A stretch of 64,000 nucleotides of DNA. It comes from Tetracentron sinense. Lineage: Eukaryota; Streptophyta; Magnoliopsida; Trochodendrales; Trochodendraceae. Below, piece by piece: positions 36,420-48,912 of the stretch (within the stretch, counting starts at the first letter, position 1; every line of letters starts with the position of its first letter). Below the pieces are notes generated by a model, which did no database searches, was not told where the DNA came from, and was given only the letters and a program-made list of their open reading frames with translations. The position numbers and the translations under genes were made by a program. The DNA lies in the NCBI GenBank assembly GCA_015143295.1, contig CM026565.1, forward strand, positions 31,504,052 through 31,568,051, given 5' to 3'.

Positions 36420-36605
36420 AGGACCGAGCGATCGGTGTTAATGACCGATCGATCGATTGCCTACCGAGCGATCGGTGTTCTTGACCGAGCGACCGATCAA
36501 AAACATGCTCTCTGAAAAATTTCTCCATACAAAATTTTCCACCAATCGATAGATACCGATTGATCGGTTTTGGACCGATCGATCGCTCCGTGGACCGAGC
36601 GATCG
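36420..36605. repeat. GATCG-rich tandem repeat
   Basis: ACCGAGCGATCGGTGTT and ACCGATCGATCG variants repeat irregularly. The words are themselves palindromic (CGATCG). They lie inside solo LTR no. 1. Confidence 0.85.
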
Positions 36606-36819
36606 GTGTTCTGCTGGTCCCGACTGTTTTGACCATATCTTTTGACTCGTTCGTCCGATTTCGACGATTCAACTTGCGTTGGATCCGTCTTTCGAAAACG
36701 AACATTTCTGACATTTCGGAATTTCCGATTTCTCCCTTATTTATTAATTAGACTACAAAAACGGTCAATTAGCTACGAATGTGCTATTCATTAAGGATGA
36801 AAAAGTCCGGGGTGCTACA

Positions 36820-36897
36820 AAAGTAGTTGAGGGGTGCAGATTTCAAAATTGAAATCTTGAAATCTGCGGCCTGGCCAGCACTCTTCAACTACTTTTA
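36820..36897. repeat. Imperfect inverted repeat at the solo LTR boundary
   Basis: AAAGTAGTTGAGGGGTGCAG faces CACTCTTCAACTACTTTT, and GATTTCAA faces TTGAAATC. The left arm starts in the target duplication of solo LTR no. 1, so the LTR inserted at the edge of a pre-existing foldback sequence. Confidence 0.7.
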
Positions 36898-38571
36898 GTG
36901 GTCTGCATTAATACTAAATAAATAAATAACAAAAAAAACAAAACTTAGAATCCTCTAGTATTTTAACTAAACTCTTAGAGTTTGATTACAACACAAAAGT
37001 ACGACATTGGACAACTGCAACAAGAGACAATTGCAGTCAATGATAAAAAATACGATTTTTGAGGATATATCGGTTCCAACCGAAATTTATATGTATTGAT
37101 TTCGAACGGTATCAATAATTTCTTATTTTAAAAAAAAATAATCAAATTAAATTTAGTAAAACTAAAATGAGTAATAAGAACCAAATATAAAGAGTCATAG
37201 AAAATTACTCAAAGACAATAGGAAATACAATTACAATTACACAATAAATGAAAATATAAATAATTAATAAATTATATGTATCGCCGTTTCTTATCAGTAT
37301 GAATATTGTACAAGGAATTATCGAAACCTATACGTATTGTTTGTTTTGTATCGATTTAAACGATTTTTATTTCCATGATGGCAATGACTCATCCCTATCG
37401 ATCTAATAATGAATAATAAGAGGGTCATTCAACATTCTATATTTGCTTCTCATATACCTTTAACCGGCAAGATGAGCATGTATCTTTGATATGTTTGGTT
37501 CTCCAATGCCAAACGGATTGGCTAGTGCAATAAAGTTCTTAGTATCACACTCAAATCTAGTTAACAATTTTAAGCTTTGGAGTAAATAATGTTTTGATTT
37601 TTTTTTCTAAAAACTAAGGTTAGATGGTTGAATCTTAATCATAGATTATTACCATAGAGAATTTCAAGTCTTAAAAAAGATATTTGAGCTTGGGGCAAAT
37701 TCAAGGCTTATGCAATTGACATCTCTGGACATCCTTTTGTCGTGTTATAAATTAGGGTAGAGAGTGGCGCTAGCACTACATATGTTACCCCACTCCCGCC
37801 ACTCACTCATCTTAAATGTGCAATTTGGATGAAAAATTATGACTTTAGAGATTTTCTCAAAGAGATCGGTTATAACCCGTAAAGAACATGTGTTGCTTTC
37901 CATCCATGATACTATAATTACCATCACCAAGGAGAGGTTTTTTTTGGTGAAAAGGGTCTCGGAATCTCTTGTCTAGGGCAACCATAGATTAGGGGAGAAG
38001 TAGTGGAGTAGTCAAAATCATGGGGCCCATGATTTTGACTTCTCTACACACTACATGACACATGGCAATAAGGTGGTGAGAAAAAAAGAGAGATATCAAG
38101 TGGGGAGAGTCAAAATCATGAGAAGAAAGTGAAATGACTTCTCCCCTTTTTATCGCCACATGTGCCCTATTCTATGGTAACCCGAGAGGGGTTTTTGGCT
38201 TCACCAGGGACAATCTGAGGCTGGTGAAAAGTTATCATGCAACTAACACACACAACCAAACCTAAGATAATCGTCAAGGTGCCATGAGGGTAAGTCTAAG
38301 CAACCACTCTTTTGAGGGTAAGTCTAAGCAACACTCTAAAAGAGTCTGACTTAATTGTTTTACTCTCCGTAACTCTTCCTCAACCTCCTGTTGAGACGCC
38401 ATATATCAAGGTTAATTTACCTGTTCTGTTCTCGTTGAAGGACGTTGAGCACCCTTGACTTGATATCGTTTGTCCTAGAAACCTCCGCTTTTCTTTGTTG
38501 GGTTGTAAATAGTACATGATTGAGCTCGAGTTAAACATAGTTACTTACTGCTCAACTCAACTAAAAAGTTG
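36898..38571. other. Intergenic, repeat fragments
   Basis: AT-rich. At about 37960-38220 it contains a relative of the MITE at 11.4 kb (GAAGTCAAAATCATGGGG interior, GGGACAATCTGAGG end). No gene seen. Confidence 0.4.
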
Positions 38572-38726
38572 AATTCCCGCGAGGGGGGAGGTCCGGGGTT
38601 CAATTCCCGCGAGGATGGGAGTCGTTTATACTCTCCACCCGCCCACTAACCGAACAGATACTAACACCAAACCTGGCATTGCGGCCTAAACGTATATCAA
38701 AAAACTAAAAAAAAAAAAAAAAAAAA
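38572..38726 (+). mobile_element. SINE-like retroposon with poly(A) tail
   Basis: Contains a B box-like GGGGTTCAATTCCCGC at about 38595-38610 and ends in a run of 20 A. An A box is not clear, so the 5' end may be missing or diverged. It lies some 300 bp upstream of the PDR gene promoter. Confidence 0.5.
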
Positions 38727-38932
38727 CTAAAAAGAGATGTTATCGTGATTACTTTTCGCCGCCCTATATTTATTATAAATATATTAGAACGGCTATCAGC
38801 GAATGAGGGTTGATTTCCAGTCATACACCAGAAGTCTTTGTTTGTTCACCCCAAATTTGGAGTAGGGTGTACTTTGGCCAGAAAAATTAGTTTGAGATTC
38901 TGAAGGTGGTGGAAAATAAAATTTTAATACAA

Positions 38933-39006
38933 TGGTCAAAGGAAGTTAGGCATCTGAATCCAACAGATGCATTTGGGGAAAGATACACCCAGTTTCCCTA
39001 TAAATA
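38933..39006 (+). promoter_or_regulatory. Core promoter of the complete PDR gene
   Basis: TATAAATA at 38999-39006 in the context CCCTATAAATAACG is a standard plant TATA box. A W-box core (TTGACC on the minus strand, read as GGTCAA) lies at about 38933, as expected for a defence-related PDR gene, though a single hexamer is weak evidence. The implied 5' UTR of about 430 nt might contain an intron. Confidence 0.5.
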
Positions 39007-39457
39007 ACGATGCATGTTAGTCCCGTAGTGAGGAAGGGAGAAACTGAGGCTTAGCAAATCTCCGATGCGATTTCAGGGATTCCACTTTTCCGGCCATTTC
39101 TCTTGCGTTTGCAATCACGTCAACTCAGATTATTATTGTTTTTTTTAAAAAAAATATTTTGATCATTCGTCATCTCAGATTTGGAATCCTAAAAAAATCG
39201 TCTCTCTTGGACTTTTAACGTTATTCAAATCCATCTCTGACACCTCAAAATCCTCATGAACTGTCTGTTGAGATAGCGAGAAAGACAGAGACAGATAGTT
39301 TGGATCTCTTTGTCTCACTAACAAAAGCAATGTATACAGAAAACTAAAGATACCCATTTCTGATTTTGAGTTGTTCCAGCTCTATAAATCGGAAATTCAG
39401 GTTTCTTTGGCTGAATCTCGAAGAAATTTTTCTGGGTTTGTAGTTTTGTGTCGTTTA

Positions 39458-42400
39458 ATGGAGAATGGTGATGCTTATAGAGTCGGTAGTTTACGTATAG
39501 ATAGTTCTTCAATTTGGAGGAACAGTACAGTTGATGCATTCTCGAGATCTTTTCGAGAAGAAGACGATGAAGAAGCTCTGAAATGGGCTGCTATTGAGAA
39601 ACTTCCTACTTATTTGCGTATAAAGAGAGGTATACTGACTGGAGAAGAGGGTCAAACCAGGGAAATTGATATCCATAGTCTTGGATTACAAGAGAAGAAG
39701 ATTCTTTTAGAGAGATTGGTGAGAGTTGCAGATGAAGATAATGAAAAGTTTTTGTTGAAGCTTAAGAACCGCATTGATCGGTAAGAACTCTTCTTCTTGT
39801 TTTTCTTCTTATGTGTTTCAGATTCTTTTCCTAATGTCTCTGAGTTGGGTTTTCTCGGTTCTTGGTTTTACTCAGAGTGGGAATTGAAATTCCGACGATT
39901 GAAGTCCGGTTCGAGAATCTAAATGTCAATGCAGAAGCTTATGTGGGAGGCAGAGCTTTACCTACAATCCTCAACTTCTCTGTTAATTTGCTGGAGGTAA
40001 TTCACCTTTTCTGTATTCTGTAATCATCACTTTAATTGCAAACTATACTTAAACCTGATCATTTCTCTTTTGGTTCAAAAGGGGTTCCTGAATTATCTCC
40101 ATATTCTTCCAAGTAGAAAGAAACCATTTTCAATTCTTCATGATGTTAGTGGAATCATCAAGCCTTGCAGGTGAGACCATGGGTTCTTTTGGAACCATGA
40201 ATTAATTTTTAACTGCTCTTAACTTTGTCCATCTAGTATAGACTATTCGCACAATTCATTTCTCATGTTGTTGATTTGATTATTGCAGAATGACATTGCT
40301 TTTAGGCCCCCCAAGCTCTGGAAAGACCACATTGCTGTTGGCTTTGGCCGGAAAGCTTGATTCCGATCTAAAAGTAAGGAAATTGAACTCCTTTTGTTAT
40401 TCCTTGGTGAATTGTTGTTACTTCTTTGGTGAATTATTTCCTTTTTCTGATTGAAAACCGATACGGGTTCTTCAGTATTCGGGAGGACTGAGTTACAATG
40501 GCCACGGGATGGATGAGTTTGTCCCTCAGAGGACATCAGCCTATATCAGTCAAAATGATCTCCATATAGGGGAAATGACAGTGAGAGAAACCTTGGCTTT
40601 CTCTGCAAGATGTCAGGGCGTCGGAAGCCGTTACGGTAATTTAAACATTAACTGTTTTGACTTACAAAGCTTAGTCCTATGAGTAATACTGAGCATGATT
40701 CAATTGTTCGCAATTTGGGAAAATCTGTAGAGATGTTGGCAGAGCTGTCAAGAAGAGAGAAGGAGGCAAACATTAAACCAGATCCTGATCTTGATGTCTT
40801 CATGAAGGTGAGAAATGAGCTAGCTATAGGAACCTTTGGAGACATAGTGAATTAGACCAAGTTTTCTTTTCAAACCTTTGTAGACATAGTGGATTAGACC
40901 AAGTTTTCTTTTCCAAGATGAACTGTCTTCTTTCCATTTCCAGAATGAATTTTTTTTTTTTTTAAATCGTAAACCAAACAGGTTTTCGGATCCAATTGGT
41001 TCTCTTTGATTCAGAGTTCATTAGCTTGGATACATTTCATTCGTGATTTTTCCATTTCCAATTCATGTTTACAATTATCCAAGAATGTTATGAGAGGACC
41101 ATCATGGTAGTTTCTAACACTTGAACTGCAGGAGGCTGAGATTTTGGATTTTACTTTTGCAGGCAGCAGCACTGGAAGGTCAGGAAGCTAATGTAGTTAC
41201 AGATTATATTATGAAGGTACCATCTCTCAAATCCATCTAAAGGCTGAAGAGGGGGTTTTGAGGAACACCCAGACATGATTCGGAATACTTTATATTCTGT
41301 TCTTCTTGAAACTTGCAGATTTTGGGACTTGAAGTCTGTGCTGATACACTGGTGGGGGATGAAATGCTGAGAGGCATCTCTGGGGGTCAAAAAAAGCGTC
41401 TTACAACAGGTAGAACAACTCATTTATTTATAACACCATACAGATCTTTTTTTTATTCCTTTTACATGTTCTTTCTACTTTCTATTGAAATTCCTGATAT
41501 ATATGGTATAGGGGAGATGCTTGTTGGACCAGCGAAGGTACTGTTCATGGACGAGATATCAACCGGTTTGGACAGTTCAACAACCTTCCAAATCATTAAT
41601 TCACTGAGGCAATCCATCCACATTCTAAATGGAACTGCTGTCATCTCTCTCCTCCAGCCAGCACCAGAGACTTACGACCTCTTTGACGACATTATCCTCC
41701 TATCAGATGGACAGATCGTGTACCAGGGTCCTCATGAAAACGTGCTCGAGTTCTTCGAATCTGTGGGCTTCAAATGTCCTGAGAGGAAAGGAGTTGCTGA
41801 CTTCTTGCAAGAGGTAAATCTAGCTTCAAAACCTGTTTCCCTTCTCATATCTGTTCTTTTACCAATTTAGTCGTTGGAACGGCTGGGGATTAATTCTTGG
41901 TGGGTTTGATAGGTGACATCGAGGAAAGATCAGAAACAGTACTGGGCTAATAAAGATGAGCCTTACAGTTTCGTTACTGTCAAGGAATTTGCAGAGGCCT
42001 TCCAATCATTTCATATTGGCCGAAAACTAGGAGACGAGCTTGCCATCCCCTTTGACAAGACCAAGAGCCACCCTACTGTTTTAACATCTAAGAAGTATGG
42101 CGTTAAAAAGATGGAATTGTTGAAAGCTTGCATCTCGAGAGAACTCTTGCTGATGAAGAGGAACTCATTTGTCTACATTTTCAAGATGACCCAAGTGAGT
42201 AGCAGGTTTCACTTAGATGTTGCTCTTGAATCCATAGATACCAAATTCCCATTTTATACGCATATAGTACATTTAGGAGGGTCACCGTTTAAAATGGCAT
42301 ACTTTTGTTGTATAATTCATGGATTCCATATGATACGCATATTACACTCGTACTTCCCATACTTTTGTCGCACTTTTCCCCGTAATAGATGGTTTCATGA

Positions 42401-45400
42401 TTCCTATTTATTTGTACTTATTAATGGTTTTTTTTATTTTCCCCTACTTTTGCCCTGTTTTTGCCATATAACACTCATACTTCCCAAATGGATCATTGTT
42501 GTAATACCCGTACCTGTACCCGTATTTGGTAACTATGCTTGAATCTACACCCATGGTTAAATGATCATTCTCACGGATTTCAGCTTACTGTTACGGGGAT
42601 AATAACGATGACACTATTCCTGCGTACGGAGATGCATCGAGATTCATTAACTGATGGTCAGATTTTCATGGGTGCTCTATTCTTCACTATCATTATGATA
42701 ATGTTTAACGGTTTCTCAGAGCTTGCCATGACCATCATGAAGCTTCCTGTCTTTTACAAGCAAAGGGACCTCCTCTTCTATCCTTCATGGGCATACTCTC
42801 TGCCCACATGGATCCTCAAGATCCCAATCACGCTGATAGAAGTTGTCGCTTGGGTGTTCATGACTTACTATGTCATAGGATTTGATCCAAACGTTGGAAG
42901 GTAATGAACTTTGGAAAGATATTGTAATGGCTCCATTTCTAGTCTTGTTCGAATTTATGTTAAACAATTTTCTCCTCCTGACAATAACAAGAATGTTCTT
43001 ACGACAGGTTTTTCAAGCAGTTCCTTCTTCTCCTATGTATTAACCAGATGGCTTCAGGACTGTTCCGATTCATCGGGGCATTGGGAAGGAACATGATCGT
43101 TGCAAACACATTTGGGTCCTTTGCTTTACTTGCAGTTATGGTTATGGGTGGATTTATCTTGGCACGAGGTATAATATGAATTTAAACTAAAGAGGATTAT
43201 TTCTTTTATCTTCCTGATCTCTTCTTGTAAGTTTAATCTTGTACTCTATTTTCTTGGCCTCAGATGATGTGCAGAAATGGTGGCTATGGGGTTATTGGAT
43301 CTCACCTATGATGTATGGGCAGAATGCAATAGCAGTTAATGAGTTCCTTGGGGAAAGTTGGAGACATGTGAGAACCTTTTTCCTGTAATTTGAACATTAA
43401 AATGAAAAAGGTCTCAGTTGATATCAGTTAAGATTTGAGCTTGTCTTAATGTCACAGGTTCTTCCTAATTCTACGGAACCACTAGGAGTGACCATCTTGA
43501 AGTCTCGTGGGATCTTTCCTGAAGCACATTGGTATTGGATCGGAGTAGGTGCTTCGATTGGATATGTTTTTGTATTCAACTTCCTTTTCACCTTGGCTCT
43601 ATCTTACCTCAATCGTAAGTAACCTCTTCATGGATCTTCAGATTTCAAATCAAGACCTCTTGTTCTAATAATTGGATCAAATTACTGCAGCATTTGGGAA
43701 ACCTCAGGCAGTTCTATCTGAAGAGACCTTGAGCAAGAAACATGCTAACAGAACTGGAGAATTAATTGGCCTATCATCCAGAAAAAGGACCTCATTCAGA
43801 GGTGATTTAGCTCAACAAAAATTATGTGAACTTACTACCTCAGTATCAACTTAATAAATTTGATAAAATGCAGAAAGAGGAGATGAAAGTAGAAGGAGAA
43901 GTACATCGTCCGGGTCTTCATCTACAAGGATAGACAGAATTGATGAAGCAAATCAGAACAGGAAGCGCGGAATGGTTCTTCCATTTGAACCTCTTTCCAT
44001 CACTTTCGATGAAATCAGATATGCTGTAGACATGCCACAGGTAGCTTCAACTTTCAAATAAGAAGCAACTATGTGTTTGGGAACTGAAAGGATACTTTTT
44101 CCTATTCTATTGAATGAAAAGATGATTACTTGTTCAAATTAAATTTTCAGGAAATGAAAGCTCAAGGTGTTCCAGAAGATCGGTTGGAACTTCTGAAGGG
44201 TGTGAATGGAGCTTTTCGGCCAGGAGTCCTTACAGCTCTAATGGGTGTTAGTGGTGCTGGTAAGACCACTCTGATGGATGTGTTAGCTGGAAGGAAAACG
44301 GGTGGATATATCGAGGGAAGCATCACCATATCTGGGTACCCAAAGAAGCAGGAAACATTTGCTCGCATATCAGGATACTGTGAGCAGACTGATATTCACT
44401 CTCCTCATGTTACAGTCTACGAGTCCCTGCTCTACTCTGCATGGCTTCGGTTACCTCCTGATGTCAACTCTGCAAACAGAAAGGTTTGACATTAGGAAAT
44501 CAAATCTGTTTATTGTGGCTCCTTTGGGGCCTGTTTGGATCATAGTTACCAAACCCGCATATTATACCCGTATAATACATTTTGGGGGAGTCTCTGTTTA
44601 AAACAGTGTACTTTTTGCCCGTATATAATATGCGTTTAATACACGGATTCTGCATTAAACACGTATAATATGCATATTTTTGCCTTGTTAAGCACATATC
44701 CCGTATTAAATGATTGATATTAGTTAGTATCATGATTCCTATTTATTTATAATTATTAATTATTTTTAATTTTCCCATTCTTTTGCCATATAACACTCTT
44801 ACTTCCCAAATGGATCATTGCCCTATTATACCCCGTACTTGGTAACTATGGTTTGAATATTTACTGACAGGTAGTAAGACTAACTAATTGTCTAATTGTT
44901 TACAGATGTTCATTGAGGAGGTCATGGAGCTTGTGGAGCTGACATCATTGAGGGAAGCACTTGTCGGGTTGCCTGGTGTGAATGGTCTCTCAACCGAGCA
45001 GCGCAAGAGGCTGACCATTGCAGTTGAGCTTGTTGCCAATCCCTCTATAATATTCATGGATGAGCCAACCTCTGGGCTCGATGCCAGGGCGGCAGCAATA
45101 GTGATGAGGACAGTAAGGAACACTGTGGACACAGGAAGAACTGTTGTGTGCACCATCCACCAGCCAAGCATTGATATATTTGATGCCTTTGATGAGGTGA
45201 GAGATTCTCAAAGCTAAGAAACCAGTTAACTGTTAAGAATTCCCTTTATTTAAGAGATATTGATATTGGAATCGCAGCTATTTCTATTGAAACGAGGAGG
45301 AGAAGAGATATATGTTGGCCCATTGGGGCGCCATTCTTCCCATCTGATCAAGTACTTCGAGGTGAGGTTAAGAAACACACAAAAACTACAAATAGGTAAA

Positions 45401-46848
45401 TTATTCCAACATAGTTACTGATAAATATGAGTTATGATTCATCAAGGAAATCAACGGAGTCAGTAAGATAAAAGATGGTTATAATCCTGCAACATGGATG
45501 CTGGAAGTGACTACGGCCGCACAAGAAGCAGCTCTGGGCATCAACTTCACTGAAGTGTACAAGAATTCAGAACTATACGGGTCGGTTCACATTAAACTCT
45601 CCACCCCACATGCCTATGATGACACTCATAGCTTATGGTGAATGTTTCAGGAGGAACAAAGCACTGATCAAGGAACTGCATACACCTCCTCCTGGTTCAA
45701 AAGACCTTTACTTCCCTACTCGATACACGCAGTCTTTGTTCACCCAGTGCATGGCTTGCCTATGGAAACAGCATTGGTCATACTGGCGGAACCCTCCATA
45801 TACTGCAGTGAGACTCTTCTTCACGACCTTTATAGCTCTGATGTTTGGAACAATATTCTGGGATCTTGGATCCAAAAGGTAATTTAGACTGAAAGACCAA
45901 AGAAGATGAGGCCTGAATTCTATATTATTCTCCTCTCTAAGTCCTTGGTTATATTCATGTATTGGTAATTGCAGGAGAAAACAACAGGATCTATTTAATG
46001 CAATGGGTTCTATGTATGCTGCTGTTCTCTTCATTGGGGTACAAAATGCCTCATCTGTGCAGCCAGTTGTGGCCGTTGAACGGACAGTGTTTTACCGAGA
46101 GAGAGCTGCTGGAATGTATTCGGCTTTTCCCTATGCCTTTGGACAGGTAATTCACTTGTATTGTTTCACGAAGTTAAACAAGACAGACATTCCTAGATAA
46201 CTGATGTAGTGCTCTCTATGTTTCTCACCAGATCTCCTTGTTTATGGTGCAGGTCGTGATTGAGATCCCATACATTCTTGTGCAGTCTGTAATATATGGG
46301 ACTATAGTGTATTCGATGATAGGATTCGATTGGACAATTGCAAAGTTCTTCTGGAATCTCTTCTTCATGTACTTCACATTGTTATACTTTACCTTCTATG
46401 GGATGATGACCGTGGCTGTTACTCCCAACCACAACATTGCTGCCATAATTTCCTCTGCATTCTATGTTATATGGAACCTCTTCTCGGGATTTGTAGTCCC
46501 TCGAACAGTAAGTTCCAATGATCCCTATCTTTTCTCTATGTTTGAAGTTGAGAAATACTAAAGACTAAAGTTTTTGTTGGATGATTACAGAGGATTCCTG
46601 TATGGTGGAGATGGTACTATTGGGTTTGCCCTGTCTCTTGGACCTTGTATGGATTGTTTGCTGCACAGTTTGGAGACATACAGGAAAAGCTTGACACAGG
46701 CGAAACGGTGGAAGATTTTGTAAGGAATTACTTTGGGTACAGACATGACTTTCTAGGAGTGGTTGCTGTCGTGATAGTTGGGATTTCTGTGCTCTTCGGA
46801 TTCACTTTTGCCTTTTCGATAAAAGCATTTAACTTCCAAAGAAGATAA
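39458..46848 (+). CDS. Full-size ABCG/PDR-type ABC transporter, 24 exons, complete
   Basis: A plasma-membrane ATP-driven exporter of the pleiotropic drug resistance class; relatives move terpenoids, abscisic acid or lipid precursors. Exons: 39458-39780, 39876-39996, 40082-40170, 40289-40373, 40476-40635, 40731-40807, 41163-41216, 41319-41409, 41512-41813, 41913-42194, 42584-42900, 43008-43168, 43264-43367, 43458-43614, 43691-43801, 43874-44040, 44151-44483, 44906-45196, 45278-45361, 45447-45580, 45651-45878, 45975-46146, 46253-46507, 46591-46848. The join is 4356 nt, 1451 aa, without a stop, the usual PDR length. NBD1: Walker [10 protein letters not shown] 184-192, signature ISGGQKKR 323-330, Walker B LFMDE 344-348. 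First membrane domain from about 530. NBD2: Walker [10 protein letters not shown] 899-907, signature LSTEQRKR 1006-1013, Walker [13 protein letters not shown] 1026-1037. Second membrane domain from about 1180. It resembles the NtPDR1/AtABCG40 clade by recall; substrate unknown. Introns 10 and 17 each hold a hAT MITE. Confidence 0.95.
42233..42537. mobile_element. hAT MITE in intron 10 of the PDR gene
   Basis: Begins CATAGATACCAAATTCCC and ends TATTTGGTAACTATG, with CTTGAATC perfectly duplicated on both sides (42225-42232 and 42538-42545), the 8-bp signature of hAT insertion. It fills nearly all of intron 10, starting 38 bp after the donor and ending 46 bp before the acceptor. It shares TACTTCCCAAATGGATCATT with the copy in intron 17. 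Confidence 0.9.
44541..44850. mobile_element. hAT MITE in intron 17 of the PDR gene
   Basis: Begins CATAGTTACCAAACCCG and ends CGTACTTGGTAACTATG. Flanks GTTTGGAT and GTTTGAAT match at seven of eight positions. Same family, length (310 bp) and orientation as the copy in intron 10 of the same gene. Confidence 0.88.
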
Positions 46849-47071
46849 AATGATTTTTCAGATTAATACAGAGAAGTTACATTGATCTAGATGTGGAAGA
46901 CTATCCCTGTCAATAGTCACTCTTTAGGATTTGGGAAGTGTACATTAGGAAGAAAAATTTAAGATTGATTCATATCATTTTATGTTATTTTACAATGTAT
47001 CAGATATCAGAAGAACAGAAAATTCCCCTTCAATGTATTAGCCCATGTTTTATTGTCTCATCGGCATTGCA
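46849..47071 (+). other. 3' flank of the PDR gene
   Basis: Expected 3' UTR. AT-rich with AATGTA/AATACA-like polyadenylation words but no classic AATAAA that I could tie to a cleavage site. Confidence 0.4.
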
Positions 47072-47705
47072 TAGGTCTGTCAAAAAAATCCAATCACAAG
47101 GGTACCCTGCCTAGCCCTACCCTTTAGGACAGGGTTAGGGCTTAGTCAATCTTAGGCCCTTGAAGGGTCAGGTTAGGGTCTTGCCCTTATAAGTAAGAGC
47201 GCTGACCCCTGACCTGGCCCTACCCTTTACAACCGTACCTAACTCCAGCCCTTTAAAATCCTAATCGTAATCCCTTGTAACCCTAACCTAAGCCCCTGAT
47301 TGGTTGATTCCATAACCCTAACACTATGATTATCCCTAACACTTCAATTATAACCCTAGCTTGTTACCAACATAGGTTTTATTTTATCTATTTTATTATT
47401 ATTCTTGTTTTACTTTAGTTTTATGATTATTTTATTTTATTTAAATAATTTCAATTGAATTATCTATTGGGTTGGCATTTGGTGTAGAAACAAATCTTGT
47501 ATATCAAATGAGAAAAAATTTCTTGCTTTTCTTTCCCGACCTATGGGCTGCCATAGTCATGCACTGCCCTCAAGGGCAGGGTTAGGGCCTAGTTAATCCA
47601 ATTCTTTGAAAGACTAGGGCAGGGTTAGGGTCTTGCCCTTATAAGTAAGGGCAGGGTTAGGTCTAACCTCTGCCCTGCCCTGATCCTACCCTTTGACAGC
47701 CCTAG
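47072..47705. mobile_element. hAT-type MITE (TAGGxCTGTCAA family)
   Basis: Starts TAGGTCTGTCAAAAAAAT and ends CTTTGACAGCCCTA. The outer thirds are rich in inverted AGGGCAGGGTTAGGG/CCCTACCCTTT words. The target duplication is not convincing (GCATTGCA versus GTTTTCCA). A partial related element follows at about 47726-47900, and another lies at about 50790-50965. Confidence 0.6.
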
Positions 47706-48779
47706 TTTTCCATTTGTATGCCGCTAGGGCTGTCAACCCGGCTCTTTGATGTGGGGCTTTGCCTGGCTCTTCGAAATCAACAAGGTAGAGGACTTTCTAT
47801 TTTTCCTTAAGGCCTTAGGGTCAAGACGGACCTCATTTTGAGAGGCCCTCTTACTTGAGGGCCGGACCCGATAAATACCAAGCCCAGCCCTCCACTCTAT
47901 ATGTTATACCATATATAGTATTACATATAGTACACTAACTTAAGACCACCACTGTAGTATGGTCACTTTTTTTTTTTTTCTTTTGTTAAATTAAAGGAAT
48001 TTGAAATAAGCTACTGTGTGTATGTGTAATAGAAGTGTAACTCTGTCGCGCCCCAGAACCCACCCTAGGAGTTAGAGTGAACTTTGGACGACTAATCATG
48101 ACTTGCTTGACAACTAACCTGCAAAACCCACAGAGCATATACAATAGAGGATATAAACAGCGGAAACATACTCTAACATAGCACAGCGGAAGACTACCAA
48201 ACCTCTATATATATACATACGCAAATCCAAGTTTATACAAAAAGTCTCCAAAAGAAAGTGGAGACATGCCCTCCAAAATACATGAATCTAACTCTCATCT
48301 CACCCACAGCTAAACCACTCAGAATCTAATCACCACCTACTGATAACCCTTTACGGGAGATTCCTCCAAAGGCTCCTCGGCGTACTCCTCTTCCACCCAT
48401 GGACCAGGAGCACAAACATCAAATGGGGCAGCAACTCCCTCAGAACCTGCCGACATAAGAAGTACGGCTGAGCATGGAATACTCAGCGGGTACTAAATAC
48501 TAACCAACAATCATAGCGTAGAAATAGCAATACATAATCAGGAGCAATTTATATATGTCAAACGGAAACAATTCACATCATCCAAGGAAGTAAAGCAGTT
48601 TATAATCATGCTTGTAATTCGTAGAAAACCGATAAATCCTCTTGAAATATCGTGCACTTGACTTGACTTGAAATATCTTTTTGTACTTGAAAGCTTGTCA
48701 TGTCTATCTTGCTTGATTCTTGTATGTCGTGTCATGTCATGCATGTCATGCGTCCTTGCTTGTGATCATGTAACTTGTG

Positions 48780-48912
48780 AGATATTCTTGTGAGATGTCC
48801 TTGTGAGATGCCTTGAGAGGGAAGGGAGACCCTTCTTTATGCAATGCACTTGCGAGGGAAGGGAGACCCTTCTTCATGATATGCACTTGTGAGTGAGGGG
48901 AGACCCCTCGTG
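48780..48912. repeat. Tandem GAGGGAAGGGAGACCC units
   Basis: Three units containing GAGGGAAGGGAGACCCTTCTT or GAGGGGAGACCCCTC, spaced about 50 bp, inside solo LTR no. 2, in the position corresponding to the 35.2-kb repeat of solo LTR no. 1. Confidence 0.8.

Larger units (their letters stand above)
34450..36819 (-). mobile_element. Solo LTR no. 1 of a shared family, 5-bp target duplication
   Basis: AAAGT lies on both sides (34445-34449 and 36820-36824). Read on the minus strand, the element starts TGTAGCACCCCGGAC and ends CGGGGCGTTTCA. Conserved blocks CTGCCGACATGAAAGTACGG (about 34866) and TTTTGACTCGTTCGTCCGAT (about 36640) recur in the element at 48 kb; the 56.6-kb element clearly retains only the CTGCCGACA block. 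No coding sequence is present. Confidence 0.85.

Noticed and set aside
39371..39457. In-frame extension of the PDR protein above the chosen ATG (also at 61210-61290)
   Set aside because: The extension starts with TTG, not ATG. The chosen ATG gives the family-typical start (MENGD / MESGD) in both copies.
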